Source of the DNA: Spirosoma sordidisoli
GTDB lineage: Bacteria > Bacteroidota > Bacteroidia > Cytophagales > Spirosomataceae
Length of the DNA: 64,000 bases
NCBI RefSeq assembly: GCF_004138325.1
Contig: NZ_SBLB01000009.1
Coordinates: forward strand, 62,001 to 126,000
Reading direction: 5' to 3'
Under the pieces are notes generated by a model. That model saw only the letters and a program-made list of their open reading frames with translations. It searched no databases and had not been told where the DNA came from. The position numbers and the translations under genes were made by a program. Positions 1 to 8,540 of this stretch are shown piece by piece. Each line of letters starts with the position of its first letter. The stretch's first letter is position 1.

Positions 1-1
1 G

Positions 2-922
2 AACCCGGACCAGGGCTATATCGTGGGGGTTGAGTTACTGCTCAAGTCGTTTCGGATGAGTATTATCAACCTGCATCACGAAGTCATTTACGATTACGAA
101 ACCGACAATTTCGATATCAGCCAGCGCGACGAATCGTTCGAGTTTGTGGCCCGCACGGTGCCGGCCCTTATCCGAAATAAGGGCATTGCCGAGGACAAGA
201 TTCTGGGGGTGGGCATCGGGATCACCGGGCGGGTCAACCACGCCAAAGGCATCAGTTATTCATTCCTGAACTTCGACGAACCCCTGACCGAGCGGCTGGA
301 AAAACTCTGGCCATACCCAGTCTACATCGATAACGATACCCATTTCATGGCCATGGGTGAGCAGGTGTTCGGGCTGGCCCGCGACAAACAAAACGTGGTC
401 TATGTAAACCTGAGCCGGGGGCTGGCCGTCGGCTTGATCTCGAACGGGCACATCCACAACGGGCATTCCTATTTTGCCGGGGAATTTGGGCACGTCACCT
501 TTTTCGACAACGATAAGTTGTGCATTTGCGGCAAGAAAGGCTGCCTGTCGACGGTGGTGTCGGGGGCCGCTCTCGAAGAAAGCTACGCCGAAAAAACGGG
601 CCGGTATCTGCCCTACCGCGATTTACTGGCCCTCTCGAAACAAGGCGACCGACTCGTCAACGAACTGCTGTCTGACCTGGGCGAACAACTCGGCAAAGCC
701 CTGTCTATGCTGATTCAGGTGTTTAACCCCGAACTGCTCATTCTGGGCGGGCGGTTTATTGACGTAGGTGAGTACCTGACCTATCAGGTCATCCGCGGGT
801 TGAGCCTGCACAGCCTGCCCCAGCTTCTGGCCGACTGCGAGTTTCAGGTTTCCCCGCTGGGCGAAAAAGCAGAGATGCTGGGCGCCTATGCGCTGGTCAT
901 CGAAAAGGTTTTCGAGCCCTAG
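2..922 (+). CDS. ROK-family protein (NagC/XylR-type repressor or sugar kinase), 5' truncated by window edge
   Basis: The frame is open from base 2, so the gene begins before the window; about 306 residues are visible. The visible part is a ROK domain: an N-terminal GYIVGVE strand typical of ROK proteins, a GEFGH segment near residue 160, and a zinc-type CxCGxxGC cluster (bases 521-544). The residue usually found as Glu after GC is Leu here. ROK proteins are either sugar kinases or, when an N-terminal winged helix is present, sugar-responsive repressors. The text before the ROK domain resembles the linker of a repressor, but the helix-turn-helix would lie outside the window, so the choice is inferred. 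It reads towards the operon at 1.3-8.4 kb and could be its regulator. Confidence 0.8.
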   Translation, partial: NPDQGYIVGVELLLKSFRMSIINLHHEVIYDYETDNFDISQRDESFEFVARTVPALIRNKGIAEDKILGVGIGITGRVNHAKGISYSFLNFDEPLTERLEKLWPYPVYIDNDTHFMAMGEQVFGLARDKQNVVYVNLSRGLAVGLISNGHIHNGHSYFAGEFGHVTFFDNDKLCICGKKGCLSTVVSGAALEESYAEKTGRYLPYRDLLALSKQGDRLVNELLSDLGEQLGKALSMLIQVFNPELLILGGRFIDVGEYLTYQVIRGLSLHSLPQLLADCEFQVSPLGEKAEMLGAYALVIEKVFEP

Positions 923-1061
923 CGGCTTAAAGGTCAATCCTGTTAACCCTACATGCATCATGATGTTATAAGGGGGAGACCGGTTTATACCCCCCAGTCC
1001 ATTCAGATGAATTGTTTGGGGAAGGGTGGTTAAGCAAGCAAAGCTATGCAGAGACCGGATT

Positions 1062-1137
1062 TTTCACCCCCCAGCCCCCTAAAGGGGGAGTTAACCCCGC
1101 CGTTTTTTCTCCCCCTTTAGGGGGCTGGGGGGTGAAA
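1062..1137. repeat. 29-bp perfect inverted repeat (REP-like hairpin)
   Basis: Bases 1062-1090 are the exact reverse complement of 1109-1137, with an 18-base spacer. The arms contain CCCCCCAGCCCCCTAAAGGG. Degenerate half-copies lie on both sides: ACCCCCCAGTCC near 993 and GGGGCTGGGGGGTAAAC near 1213. The rest of the 350-base gap between the ROK gene and the next gene shows no coding sequence. It could terminate either flanking transcript, but there is no clean T-run, and the half-copies point to a dispersed repeat family. Confidence 0.8.
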
Positions 1138-1273
1138 CGGTAGCGATTCGGGCTAGAGGAATTCACATCAATTCCTTCCCCTAACAACTCTTAGGCCGGG
1201 CCGCCGTCGCGGGGCTGGGGGGTAAACAAACACCTCCTTTAGCGAGCCGGAGAGTAATCTGCGACCAATTCAT

Positions 1274-1582
1274 TCAGGGGTGATTGGCTTTAATCAACGC
1301 GTCGGCGAAGGACTCGGCTAGTTTTTCTTCTTCCAGACGGGGCAGCAGGATGGCTGCTTCGTGAATAAAAAAATGCGCTAACTCATGGGCCAGTATCTGC
1401 GTCGGCTCCAGGGGAGCGGCCAGGTTGATGCAGATGGTCCGATCCTTTTTGTGGTATTCACCCATAGTAGCCGGATGCCATCGTTCGTACCGCACGACTA
1501 CGCCTGCCCGCTGCGCAATTTCGGTTGCTTCGGTAGTGCCATATCGCTGGCTGATCTGATGGGCTAACTCGGCGCCGGTCAT
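1274..1582 (-). CDS. ImmA/IrrE-family metallo-endopeptidase domain protein
   Basis: A 102-residue protein that is mostly one zinc-peptidase domain. The HExxH motif is seen as HELAH in ILAHELAHFFIHE, near residue 67, with a downstream Glu-rich helix (EEEKLAESFADAL) that should supply the third ligand. ImmA/IrrE peptidases usually cleave or are paired with a phage or stress repressor. This one lacks the N-terminal helix-turn-helix found in many relatives and has no repressor partner next to it. Its ATG lies 12 bases after the stop of the FAD oxidoreductase gene, so it looks like the last gene of the DUF4127 operon. Family assignment is firm; role unknown. Confidence 0.8.
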   Translation of the reverse strand: MTGAELAHQISQRYGTTEATEIAQRAGVVVRYERWHPATMGEYHKKDRTICINLAAPLEPTQILAHELAHFFIHEAAILLPRLEEEKLAESFADALIKANHP

Positions 1583-1594
1583 GAACGGATACGT

Positions 1595-3196
1595 TTACAG
1601 GGCATGACGGTGCGGGTCGCCTTCGGACAGCACAAGATTATCGGGCCACTCAATGGGAATGCCCCGTCGGGTCAGCGCGGCCTGAAAATCGATTAGCAGC
1701 GTGGGCGTATTCCGAACCTGCCGGGGCGACACGCCTTTTTCCAGACAGTAGGCCAGCAGATGGCCGACCGACTCACCGATGTTCCACTCGATCGGATGCA
1801 GTCGGTAACAGCCATTGGTAATGTGGGTGGTGCCGATGTTCTTACAGGCGGGCAACAGATTCTCAACCCGCTCAGGCAATAACGAGCCCAGCGGGATCTG
1901 GAAAGGCAGACTCTCTACATCGATATAGTTATCGCCACCCAGGCTTGGATGCAAGTCGATCCGGTAAAAACCCAGGCCGACCGAATCAGGGAATGGTTCC
2001 GCCAGCGTTGAGCCGGGTCGAAGATGAGCCGACACGTGCTGTTCCCGAATCGTAAACTCGGCTTTGATTCGTCTCGATTCCCGGATGTAGGGTCGTTTGG
2101 CCAGGCCGTCGGCAGTGCCAACCACATCGGGGCGGAGTTTTAGCCCCCGAAAGCCCAGTTCGGTTTGCAGGTAGTACAAAAACGAAAGGCTTTGCTCCTT
2201 GGCTTCCTGTACGTAGCGGGCGCGCTCGGCTGGACTAGCCTCGCTCAGATCACCCCCCAGATAATCGATCTGTGGGTAATTGACGAGGGTAATGTCCGAC
2301 TCAAAAGCACCCTCCTGAAACAGATTTTTGTCCAGTATCCGCCGGTAGGTCCATAGGCCGGCGAAGGCTCGGTTGGGTTCGCGGTTAGGCTGGAAATTGT
2401 ACTGAACAGGTTGTAGGGTGCGCGGGCTAAGACCGGTGAGGCTCAGTAGCGGACCCGACCAGGCGGGCAACAGGGGAGGCACAAACGTTCGCCAGTAGTC
2501 GTAGCGGGCTGGCTTATCGATGGTCCAGTCTTCGCCCTCGTGATAGCTCATGGCAAAACATACCGAAAACGCCTGCACGTTGCCGGGTCTGGCAACGGGT
2601 GCAGCACTGAGCTCTCCGGTTTCGGCCTGGCTTTCCGAGCCCGTCACGTAGTCGGTTCCCGTCAGGGGCAGCAAATCCCCCAACTCGGTAGCATCGACAA
2701 AATATCGGGCGTTCACCCATACCGATTCGGACGTCTGGGTATGCTGCAGGGTGACCGACTGAACGGTATCTGCCTCGTAAACGGCCTCAGTTGCCTCGTA
2801 CTCGTACAAGATCGTCAGGCGCTGGCGGTCAATGTACGGCTGTAGCATGGCCTGCAACACCCGCAGAAATACGATGGGTTCAGCACAGAGGGGCGATACC
2901 CAGCCGTTACCCGGGTTCAGGGTCGGGTTGAGCCGGGCCTCGGGAGTAAGTGGGTAATGGGTTCGGTAATAGTCCCGAACGTTTTCGCGGAACTGTCGGT
3001 AAGTCTGGGTGCAGCCAAATTGTTCAATCCAGCCGTGTTCGTCGGGTGGGGTGGCCTGAGTGGTAAACTGGCCGCCAATCCAGTCCGACTCCTCGGTCAG
3101 GATGACGGTTAAACCCGCTTCGCAGGCCGCCAGCGCGCAGGCGCATCCGCCCACACCCCCGCCTACAATGAGAATATCTGTTGTTAAAACTGGCAT
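1595..3196 (-). CDS. FAD-dependent oxidoreductase (FAD_oxidored family)
   Basis: A 533-residue flavoprotein. Residues 7-20 form the dinucleotide-binding βαβ fold (DILIVGGGVGGCACALAA), followed by an acidic residue at the end of the second strand and WIGGQ, typical of the PF12831-type family. C-terminal text around TNGCYRLHPIEWNIGES matches the second FAD-contact region of such enzymes. No signal peptide is seen, so it is probably cytoplasmic. The start is the only ATG before the glycine-rich loop. The preceding hydantoinase-like gene ends 19 bases upstream, so the two are co-transcribed. The substrate is unknown; relatives are often found beside carbohydrate genes, which fits this locus. Confidence 0.8.
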   Translation of the reverse strand: MPVLTTDILIVGGGVGGCACALAACEAGLTVILTEESDWIGGQFTTQATPPDEHGWIEQFGCTQTYRQFRENVRDYYRTHYPLTPEARLNPTLNPGNGWVSPLCAEPIVFLRVLQAMLQPYIDRQRLTILYEYEATEAVYEADTVQSVTLQHTQTSESVWVNARYFVDATELGDLLPLTGTDYVTGSESQAETGELSAAPVARPGNVQAFSVCFAMSYHEGEDWTIDKPARYDYWRTFVPPLLPAWSGPLLSLTGLSPRTLQPVQYNFQPNREPNRAFAGLWTYRRILDKNLFQEGAFESDITLVNYPQIDYLGGDLSEASPAERARYVQEAKEQSLSFLYYLQTELGFRGLKLRPDVVGTADGLAKRPYIRESRRIKAEFTIREQHVSAHLRPGSTLAEPFPDSVGLGFYRIDLHPSLGGDNYIDVESLPFQIPLGSLLPERVENLLPACKNIGTTHITNGCYRLHPIEWNIGESVGHLLAYCLEKGVSPRQVRNTPTLLIDFQAALTRRGIPIEWPDNLVLSEGDPHRHAL

Positions 3197-3215
3197 TCGT
3201 TGTCTGATTCTGCAG

Positions 3216-5360
3216 CTACTTTCTGGAGGCTATAATCACAATGGGTTCGTCGCCGGGCCGGTTTTCAAGTTCGGTCTGGGCCAGGGCAAGGACCTGTTCC
3301 AGCTCGGCCAGGCCTGAGAGGTTGATGATGCGGCTACCGGCCAGCAGGTGAATGTCGGGCAGGCTCCGGCCGGCATCGCCAAAATCTGTCAAATTAGTTA
3401 TGACCTGGTCCAGTTCAGCGGCTACCTGCCGTATGTCTGTCAAATACACACCCGCCTGGGTTCGCTGTAGCCGAACCACTCCCGTTTTATCGGTAATTCG
3501 GACGGCTAGCTGACGCTTTTTAAACAAACCAAAAAACGGACTGGATTCCCGCTCCACACCGAACACATACAAACCGCTGGTCTGACCCAACAGCCTGACC
3601 TCCCCTTCGTCGACCTGTAGGGAACGAGCCGCCGATGCCCGGCAGAGGTCAGGCGTACTGGCTTTGGCGTTGTCTTCCTTGCGCAGTTCGGTGGTGCCGA
3701 AGGCGGTGGCTCGTACCAGATTTCGGCGCGTATCTACTTCAATCTGTACTTCGATGGTTTCGGGCAGGGCCCCGACTTTCATAACGGCTTCGGTTGCTTC
3801 GCGCCGGACAGCCAGGATATCCTCGGGCGTGGGGTCGACCAGGTTGCGTTCTACGGTATCCCGCACCATGGCCAGAGCTACCCCGATGGTTGAAATGACT
3901 TCGGCTTTCCTGGCCAGTCGCGCGGGCAGGTTCATCAGCTCGCCCGTGAAGAGCACCAGCGATGCGGCACCGCCCCCGCCCCCGATCAACTCGACGGTGT
4001 TCCGGTCGAGGTGGTATTCGGTGATGAGTTCCTCGAGCTGGCGGGCTACCTTCCGGCACGATATGTCGAGCACCAGCCGGGCGGTTTCCAGCTCGGTCTT
4101 GCCTAGTTTATCGGCCAGGGGTTTGAACGCCAGTCGGGCCGCTTCGGTGTTGCCTTTCGCAAACGCCGTGTCCGGAATAATCCCCAGCAGGTTAGCTGCG
4201 CAGGTAGGTGTCAGGGCAAAGTGCTGGCCGTCGGTTGTTTCGATGGCTGTATAGTCGTCGGCATCTTTCTCGGTCGGGCGCAGGTGTACCAGCCGGGCAT
4301 CGATAAAGCGTTCGGGCGTCTGAAAACAGGCGTAGGACAAACCGGCGATGTGCGCCGACCGGGTTCCCACATCCACGAGTTTGCCGTCCGACTCCCGAAT
4401 CATGCTGCCACCGGCAATGGCAAGGGTTCGTACGTCGAGGGTGTTGAGGTAGGTTCGATGGCCGCCCACCCGGGCGTTTTTGGTCTGTGGCTGACCATCG
4501 CGGATGACCGAAATGTCGGCGCTGGTACCGCCTACTTCAATAAAAATACCGTCCGATACCCGCTCGTGCATGAGTGCGCCGGCAATGCCCGCAGCCGGCC
4601 CCGACAACATGGTCATGATGGGTCGGCGATGCACTTCATCGACGCTCATAACCCCGCCGTCTGACCGCATGATCATTAGCGGGGCTGTGATGCCGGCTTT
4701 CTTCACACACTCGTCGGTCATGGTGGCGGTGTGAATCATTTTGGGCAGAATGGCTCCGTTTATCACGGCCGTACGGGTGCGGGTGCGCAGGCCGTAGAGG
4801 GTAGACACATCGTGGCCGCTGGTGGCCAGCAATCCCGCTTTCCGGGCCCGTTCGCTGACGAAGATTTCGTTCTCGTCCTGATCTACCCCGAACGCTTCGG
4901 ATGCGACGATCACCTCGACCCCTTTCTGCCGAAACGTTTCGACCTGTCGGTCAACATAATCGCCGGTCAGCTCCCGGCCCTGGCAGAAAACGTGTTCGGT
5001 CTGGAGCCAGCGGCTGGGCGCCAGTTCAATGGCCGGTACGTTCGTATCCGACTTTGCCTTAAAGGCCTCCCAGCCACTACCTATGCCGATGATGCCGACT
5101 TTGGCAACGTCGCCTTCGAGCAGGGCATTGGTAGCCTGTGTCGTTGAATGGGCAATAAACACAACGTCTTCGGGATCAACGGCCAGTTCGGCCAGCGCGC
5201 GGGCGATGGCGTTAATGATACCCAGCGCCACGCCCTCGGTAGCGTGGTGGGTGGTTGGAACCTTCAGCTGGGATATGACCTCGCGCGTGGCGTGATCGAC
5301 AACCACAACGTCGGTGAACGTTCCGCCAACATCAATGCCTACCCGTACTTGTCGTTTCAT
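3216..5360 (-). CDS. Hydantoinase/oxoprolinase (HyuA)-family protein
   Basis: A 714-residue protein with the HyuA N-terminal ATPase-like signature GIDVGGTFTDVVVVD at residues 8-22 and a Hydantoinase_A domain through about residue 520 (GGTSADIS, LNTLDVRTLAIAGGS, ELIGGGGGAASLV). Members of this family open lactam or hydantoin rings or carboxylate ketones with ATP, usually with a HyuB-type partner. No HyuB gene is present here. Residues from about 530 to the end form a C-terminal region I do not recognise. It lies between the permease and the FAD oxidoreductase in the leftward operon. The family call is strong; the reaction is open. Confidence 0.85.
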   Translation of the reverse strand: MKRQVRVGIDVGGTFTDVVVVDHATREVISQLKVPTTHHATEGVALGIINAIARALAELAVDPEDVVFIAHSTTQATNALLEGDVAKVGIIGIGSGWEAFKAKSDTNVPAIELAPSRWLQTEHVFCQGRELTGDYVDRQVETFRQKGVEVIVASEAFGVDQDENEIFVSERARKAGLLATSGHDVSTLYGLRTRTRTAVINGAILPKMIHTATMTDECVKKAGITAPLMIMRSDGGVMSVDEVHRRPIMTMLSGPAAGIAGALMHERVSDGIFIEVGGTSADISVIRDGQPQTKNARVGGHRTYLNTLDVRTLAIAGGSMIRESDGKLVDVGTRSAHIAGLSYACFQTPERFIDARLVHLRPTEKDADDYTAIETTDGQHFALTPTCAANLLGIIPDTAFAKGNTEAARLAFKPLADKLGKTELETARLVLDISCRKVARQLEELITEYHLDRNTVELIGGGGGAASLVLFTGELMNLPARLARKAEVISTIGVALAMVRDTVERNLVDPTPEDILAVRREATEAVMKVGALPETIEVQIEVDTRRNLVRATAFGTTELRKEDNAKASTPDLCRASAARSLQVDEGEVRLLGQTSGLYVFGVERESSPFFGLFKKRQLAVRITDKTGVVRLQRTQAGVYLTDIRQVAAELDQVITNLTDFGDAGRSLPDIHLLAGSRIINLSGLAELEQVLALAQTELENRPGDEPIVIIASRK

Positions 5361-5427
5361 GGGAGCTAGTCGTCTCGTTGGTAATCAGGCTCAGCCAGTA
5401 GCGGCTACAGCCTCGGTTGGGGTAGTT

Positions 5428-6738
5428 TTAGAAAAACAGCACAACGGCTATGATCAATCCCAGCAAGCAGACGGCCATGGCCGGTAGCAGGGTTTCCTTG
5501 GTGAGCCCTTCGACCGGAACCCCGACGAAATTGGCGATCCATACGTTGTGGGTGTTGGTTGGGTCGCAGATGTTCTGTACCTGAACCACACAGATAATGG
5601 CCGCCAGCAACGCCAGCGCCGGAAGGATGCCCGTGCCGAACATGATCGTGAACAAGCCAATGCCGATCCCGAAAATATTGAGCGGCCCCCGGTAGAGCGA
5701 CAGGGGCGACAGCAGTCCGAAGAAAGCGACGTAAAAGAGGGCCGACTGAAACGGGAGCGACACGATCAGGGGTTCGAGGGCCGTTTTGATGGGCCCCAGA
5801 TTCAGCGCGTTGAGCAACATACCGATGCCCATCATCAGAATAGCCGCCGGAGCGCCATCTTCAATCCCCTTGATGGCCGAGGCTGTCAGCGTCTGGATGG
5901 CCGTGCCCAGATTGGTTGTGACGACCCCGTAGAGCGAACCGATCAGGAAAGCCGCGATGAAGTCGAGTTTGATGCCGAAGGCGTTGAAGCCGATGAACAG
6001 AACGAGGGGCACAATGGGGGTCAGCAGCGCGATGGGCCGGACGGCCTTGCGTTTTACCGGACGGGTCGTTTCGGACTGGGTTACCCGATCAGCCGCCACC
6101 GCCGAGAGGAGCAACACCTCCCCCGACCGTTTGGCGGCAATCAGGGCGTAGGCAATTACGAATACAACCATCAGCCCCAGCATGATAAAGGCGAATTGTA
6201 GCACCTCCGGCGGCATCGGCTGATTGTCCTGCAATTGCAACAGTTGCCGGTACAGGGTAAACAGGATGGGGTTGAATATAAAGCCGGTGGCAAAAGCGAG
6301 CAGAAACAGCACCCCCGCCAGCTTGCGCGGAATGCCCAGACTCATCATGATCGGCAGCACCAGCGATCCTACCGTGATGATGGCTCCCAACCCCTGCAGG
6401 GTCGTAAACAGGATGGCCGTTACCAGCATCAGCCCGAAAGCCACTACCAGTGGGCGTTCGCCCCCGAACTCAGCGGCTCGCTTAATGATTTCCTCGGCAA
6501 TACCGGTCTGGATTAGGACCCGACCCATCATGGCTCCGGCAAAGACCGCCACGTAGACAGGCGCCAGCTTCACCGCACCACCCGCCACAATCTCGTTCAG
6601 GATGTCGGTAGCGCCAAGCCGGGCGAGTACGGCGATGAGTACGGCCATAGCGGGCAGCGCGATCAGCGCCGGCATCTTCCGCAGGAACATCAGGGTGGCA
6701 AACACCAGGAATATGATCAGTAAACCAATGGCTATCAT
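5428..6738 (-). CDS. Ion-transporter-superfamily permease (GntP/CitMHS-like)
   Basis: A 436-residue integral membrane protein with about eleven hydrophobic segments spread along its length and short polar loops. A longer loop with basic residues near positions 205-235 splits it into two halves. Features such as the re-entrant segment TTLQGLGAIITVGSLVLPIM and the C-terminal CDPTNTHN resemble the anion-permease families that take up gluconate, citrate or C4-dicarboxylates. I cannot assign the substrate. It sits 65 bases after the DUF4127 gene and 67 bases before the hydantoinase-like gene, so it probably imports the small acid or sugar derivative handled by this operon. Confidence 0.7.
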   Translation of the reverse strand: MIAIGLLIIFLVFATLMFLRKMPALIALPAMAVLIAVLARLGATDILNEIVAGGAVKLAPVYVAVFAGAMMGRVLIQTGIAEEIIKRAAEFGGERPLVVAFGLMLVTAILFTTLQGLGAIITVGSLVLPIMMSLGIPRKLAGVLFLLAFATGFIFNPILFTLYRQLLQLQDNQPMPPEVLQFAFIMLGLMVVFVIAYALIAAKRSGEVLLLSAVAADRVTQSETTRPVKRKAVRPIALLTPIVPLVLFIGFNAFGIKLDFIAAFLIGSLYGVVTTNLGTAIQTLTASAIKGIEDGAPAAILMMGIGMLLNALNLGPIKTALEPLIVSLPFQSALFYVAFFGLLSPLSLYRGPLNIFGIGIGLFTIMFGTGILPALALLAAIICVVQVQNICDPTNTHNVWIANFVGVPVEGLTKETLLPAMAVCLLGLIIAVVLFF

Positions 6739-6803
6739 AGGCGTGAGTAAGGGTAGACGATGAGTAGGCGGGCTACTGCACTTCTGTCATCGAACGGGTT
6801 ATA

Positions 6804-8378
6804 TTACTTGGTCAGTTTCAGATCGAAATCAATTTCGGCTTCAAAGGTGCGGTCCCAGGGTAGATCGAAACGCAGGTTGGTGATCGTACAGCGCTGACCA
6901 CTGGTTTTCGGGAAAAAACCAGCGGCTGTCCGGGTGGCTATCGGCTGCAGTTCGGTCAGACAATAGGCTTCAATGGTCCTGGTCTGTTCAGCGGTCAGTC
7001 GGTTCGGGTTCCATTGACTGGCCCGGCATCGTTTGTTGGCCTCGGGCCGCACCAGGGAATGGTAGGTGTAATCGTCGAGGAGTCGGTTCAGCATAAACCA
7101 CACCTGCGCCTGATTCATGCGGGGCGCAGCAGCTGGTTTCGATTGGGCCACCACCCGCGATACACCCGCCAGGATACCATGGGGCAGAGCGGTGCCGATG
7201 GTGTTACCGGCGGTGTTCCAGCAGGCATAACCGTAGGTTCGGGCAAATACCGATGCCTCTTTCAGGGCTTCCGTAAATGGAATATCTCCTCCCTGTACAT
7301 CCCCTTTGGGATCAACGTCGGCAATAATGATTCCCTTGTCCGGGCTGCGAATGATCTGATCGGCAAACTGGCGGGCGCTACCAGCGTCAAAGCGGGATGC
7401 GAATACATAGTACAGCAGATCAGCCTCGCCGGGGTCGTTCACTTCGCGGGCGCCAACGGCATTCAGATGAAAACTGACCGTTTGCCGCAAGGGCCGGTCT
7501 TCAAACGGCATCACCGTATGGGCGGCCGTTTCGGACGAATAGATGGCTTTGATGCGGGGATGGTAGTTATATCGGTCAGTCATGGCCCGCGCCAGCAGCA
7601 GCATGGATACCTCGTCAGCCCCGGGCTGAATAGCGACCTGCGCGGTTAGGTTTGCCTGTTTTACCGTGTTTGTCAGGTTTTCCCGATCGCGGATATGCAC
7701 CCCGCGGGGTTTCGCATCGTCCTGCGACACGATCAGGTAATCGAACACCTTTTCCCGGGCCAGCCCGATGGCAAACTGATTGACCTGCAGGTTACGCAGC
7801 CGGGCCTGTTTATAATCGGCCAGGGCTGCTGACGGAATGGCTTGTTCGAGCTGGCGGGTCTGGTCCCGCAGGTTCGTATCGGGCGACACCTCGGCCCACC
7901 TGGCCAGTTTTTCGCGGTACCCCTCGTTTTTGCCGTCGGCGGTGGGCGCCAGCCGCATGATTACGCTGGAGCCGTAGATCTTGAGCCCGGGGGCTTTACG
8001 GCGTAGCTCGCGTACAATCTGAACCCGGTCGAGGGCTTTCTGGGCCGGAACCCCGTGAATCCGCGATCCTACCAGACCCCCGTAGGCCAGCATATCGACC
8101 GAAATAATGGCGGCATCGAAGCGGCTCAGCGACTGCGCCCGCAACCAGCGGATGATTTCGTCGGACTGTCCGACTTCGGTAAACCGGCCCAGCAGGTGGC
8201 GGGGGGGCGCAACGACCTCCACATCGCCAATCTTACCCATCTGTACCGGATACTGCAGGCAGGGCGGTCGTTCGTCGAGCGGGATCAGTAAGATACGGGT
8301 CGTTGCCTGGCTCCGGCTCTGGGAGTTAGCCCCCCAGGAGAGCAACAGGAGTACGCACGAGAGTAACCAGCTACGCAT
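6804..8378 (-). CDS. DUF4127 family protein, exported
   Basis: The reading frame is open from 8441, but the ATG at 8378 is the better start because it begins a classical signal peptide (MRSWLLSCVLLLLSWGANSQ). The mature part begins RILLIPLDERPP, the hallmark start of DUF4127, followed by VVAPPRHLLGRF and ISVDMLAYGGLVGSR. The protein is 524 residues, the usual size. DUF4127 has no established reaction to my knowledge; the conserved Asp/Glu/Arg strands suggest an enzyme. It is the first gene of the leftward five-gene operon and diverges from the SusC gene, which implies a role in breaking down whatever that SusC/SusD pair imports. Confidence 0.85.
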   Translation of the reverse strand: MRSWLLSCVLLLLSWGANSQSRSQATTRILLIPLDERPPCLQYPVQMGKIGDVEVVAPPRHLLGRFTEVGQSDEIIRWLRAQSLSRFDAAIISVDMLAYGGLVGSRIHGVPAQKALDRVQIVRELRRKAPGLKIYGSSVIMRLAPTADGKNEGYREKLARWAEVSPDTNLRDQTRQLEQAIPSAALADYKQARLRNLQVNQFAIGLAREKVFDYLIVSQDDAKPRGVHIRDRENLTNTVKQANLTAQVAIQPGADEVSMLLLARAMTDRYNYHPRIKAIYSSETAAHTVMPFEDRPLRQTVSFHLNAVGAREVNDPGEADLLYYVFASRFDAGSARQFADQIIRSPDKGIIIADVDPKGDVQGGDIPFTEALKEASVFARTYGYACWNTAGNTIGTALPHGILAGVSRVVAQSKPAAAPRMNQAQVWFMLNRLLDDYTYHSLVRPEANKRCRASQWNPNRLTAEQTRTIEAYCLTELQPIATRTAAGFFPKTSGQRCTITNLRFDLPWDRTFEAEIDFDLKLTK

Positions 8379-8396
8379 AAGAATTGAGCACTTTTC

Positions 8397-8530
8397 AGGT
8401 AAAGGACGAAACAAAAGTCTGAATAAATCCGGTACATCCAAATAAACTTATATAAAAAATTAATAAAAGTTTTAGTAATTTATTTAAAAAGAATATGTTT
8501 GCATCAAATCCAGTCAATAGTCCTTTACCT
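8397..8530. promoter_or_regulatory. Divergent promoter with the same 11-base motif in both leaders
   Basis: AGGTAAAGGAC at 8397-8407 is the exact reverse complement of GTCCTTTACCT at 8520-8530. Read along each transcript, both 5' leaders therefore carry GTCCTTTACCT shortly before the start codon: 18 bases before the DUF4127 ATG and 10 bases before the SusC ATG. The DNA between is strongly AT-rich and is the only space for two promoters. The motif could be a regulator site or an RNA-level control element; which one is not visible. Confidence 0.6.
8494..8501 (+). promoter_or_regulatory. Bacteroidetes -7 promoter element for the SusC operon
   Basis: TATGTTTG matches the Bacteroidetes -7 consensus TAnnTTTG exactly and lies 39 bases before the SusC ATG. 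The -33 region (around AAAGTTTTAG) is only a loose match to TTTG. Confidence 0.5.
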
Positions 8531-8540
8531 AATACTCCCA

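Noticed and set aside
5428..6738. TRAP- or ABC-type dicarboxylate permease
   Set aside because: No solute-binding protein, small permease subunit or ATPase is encoded nearby; a single-subunit ion-transporter-superfamily protein fits better.
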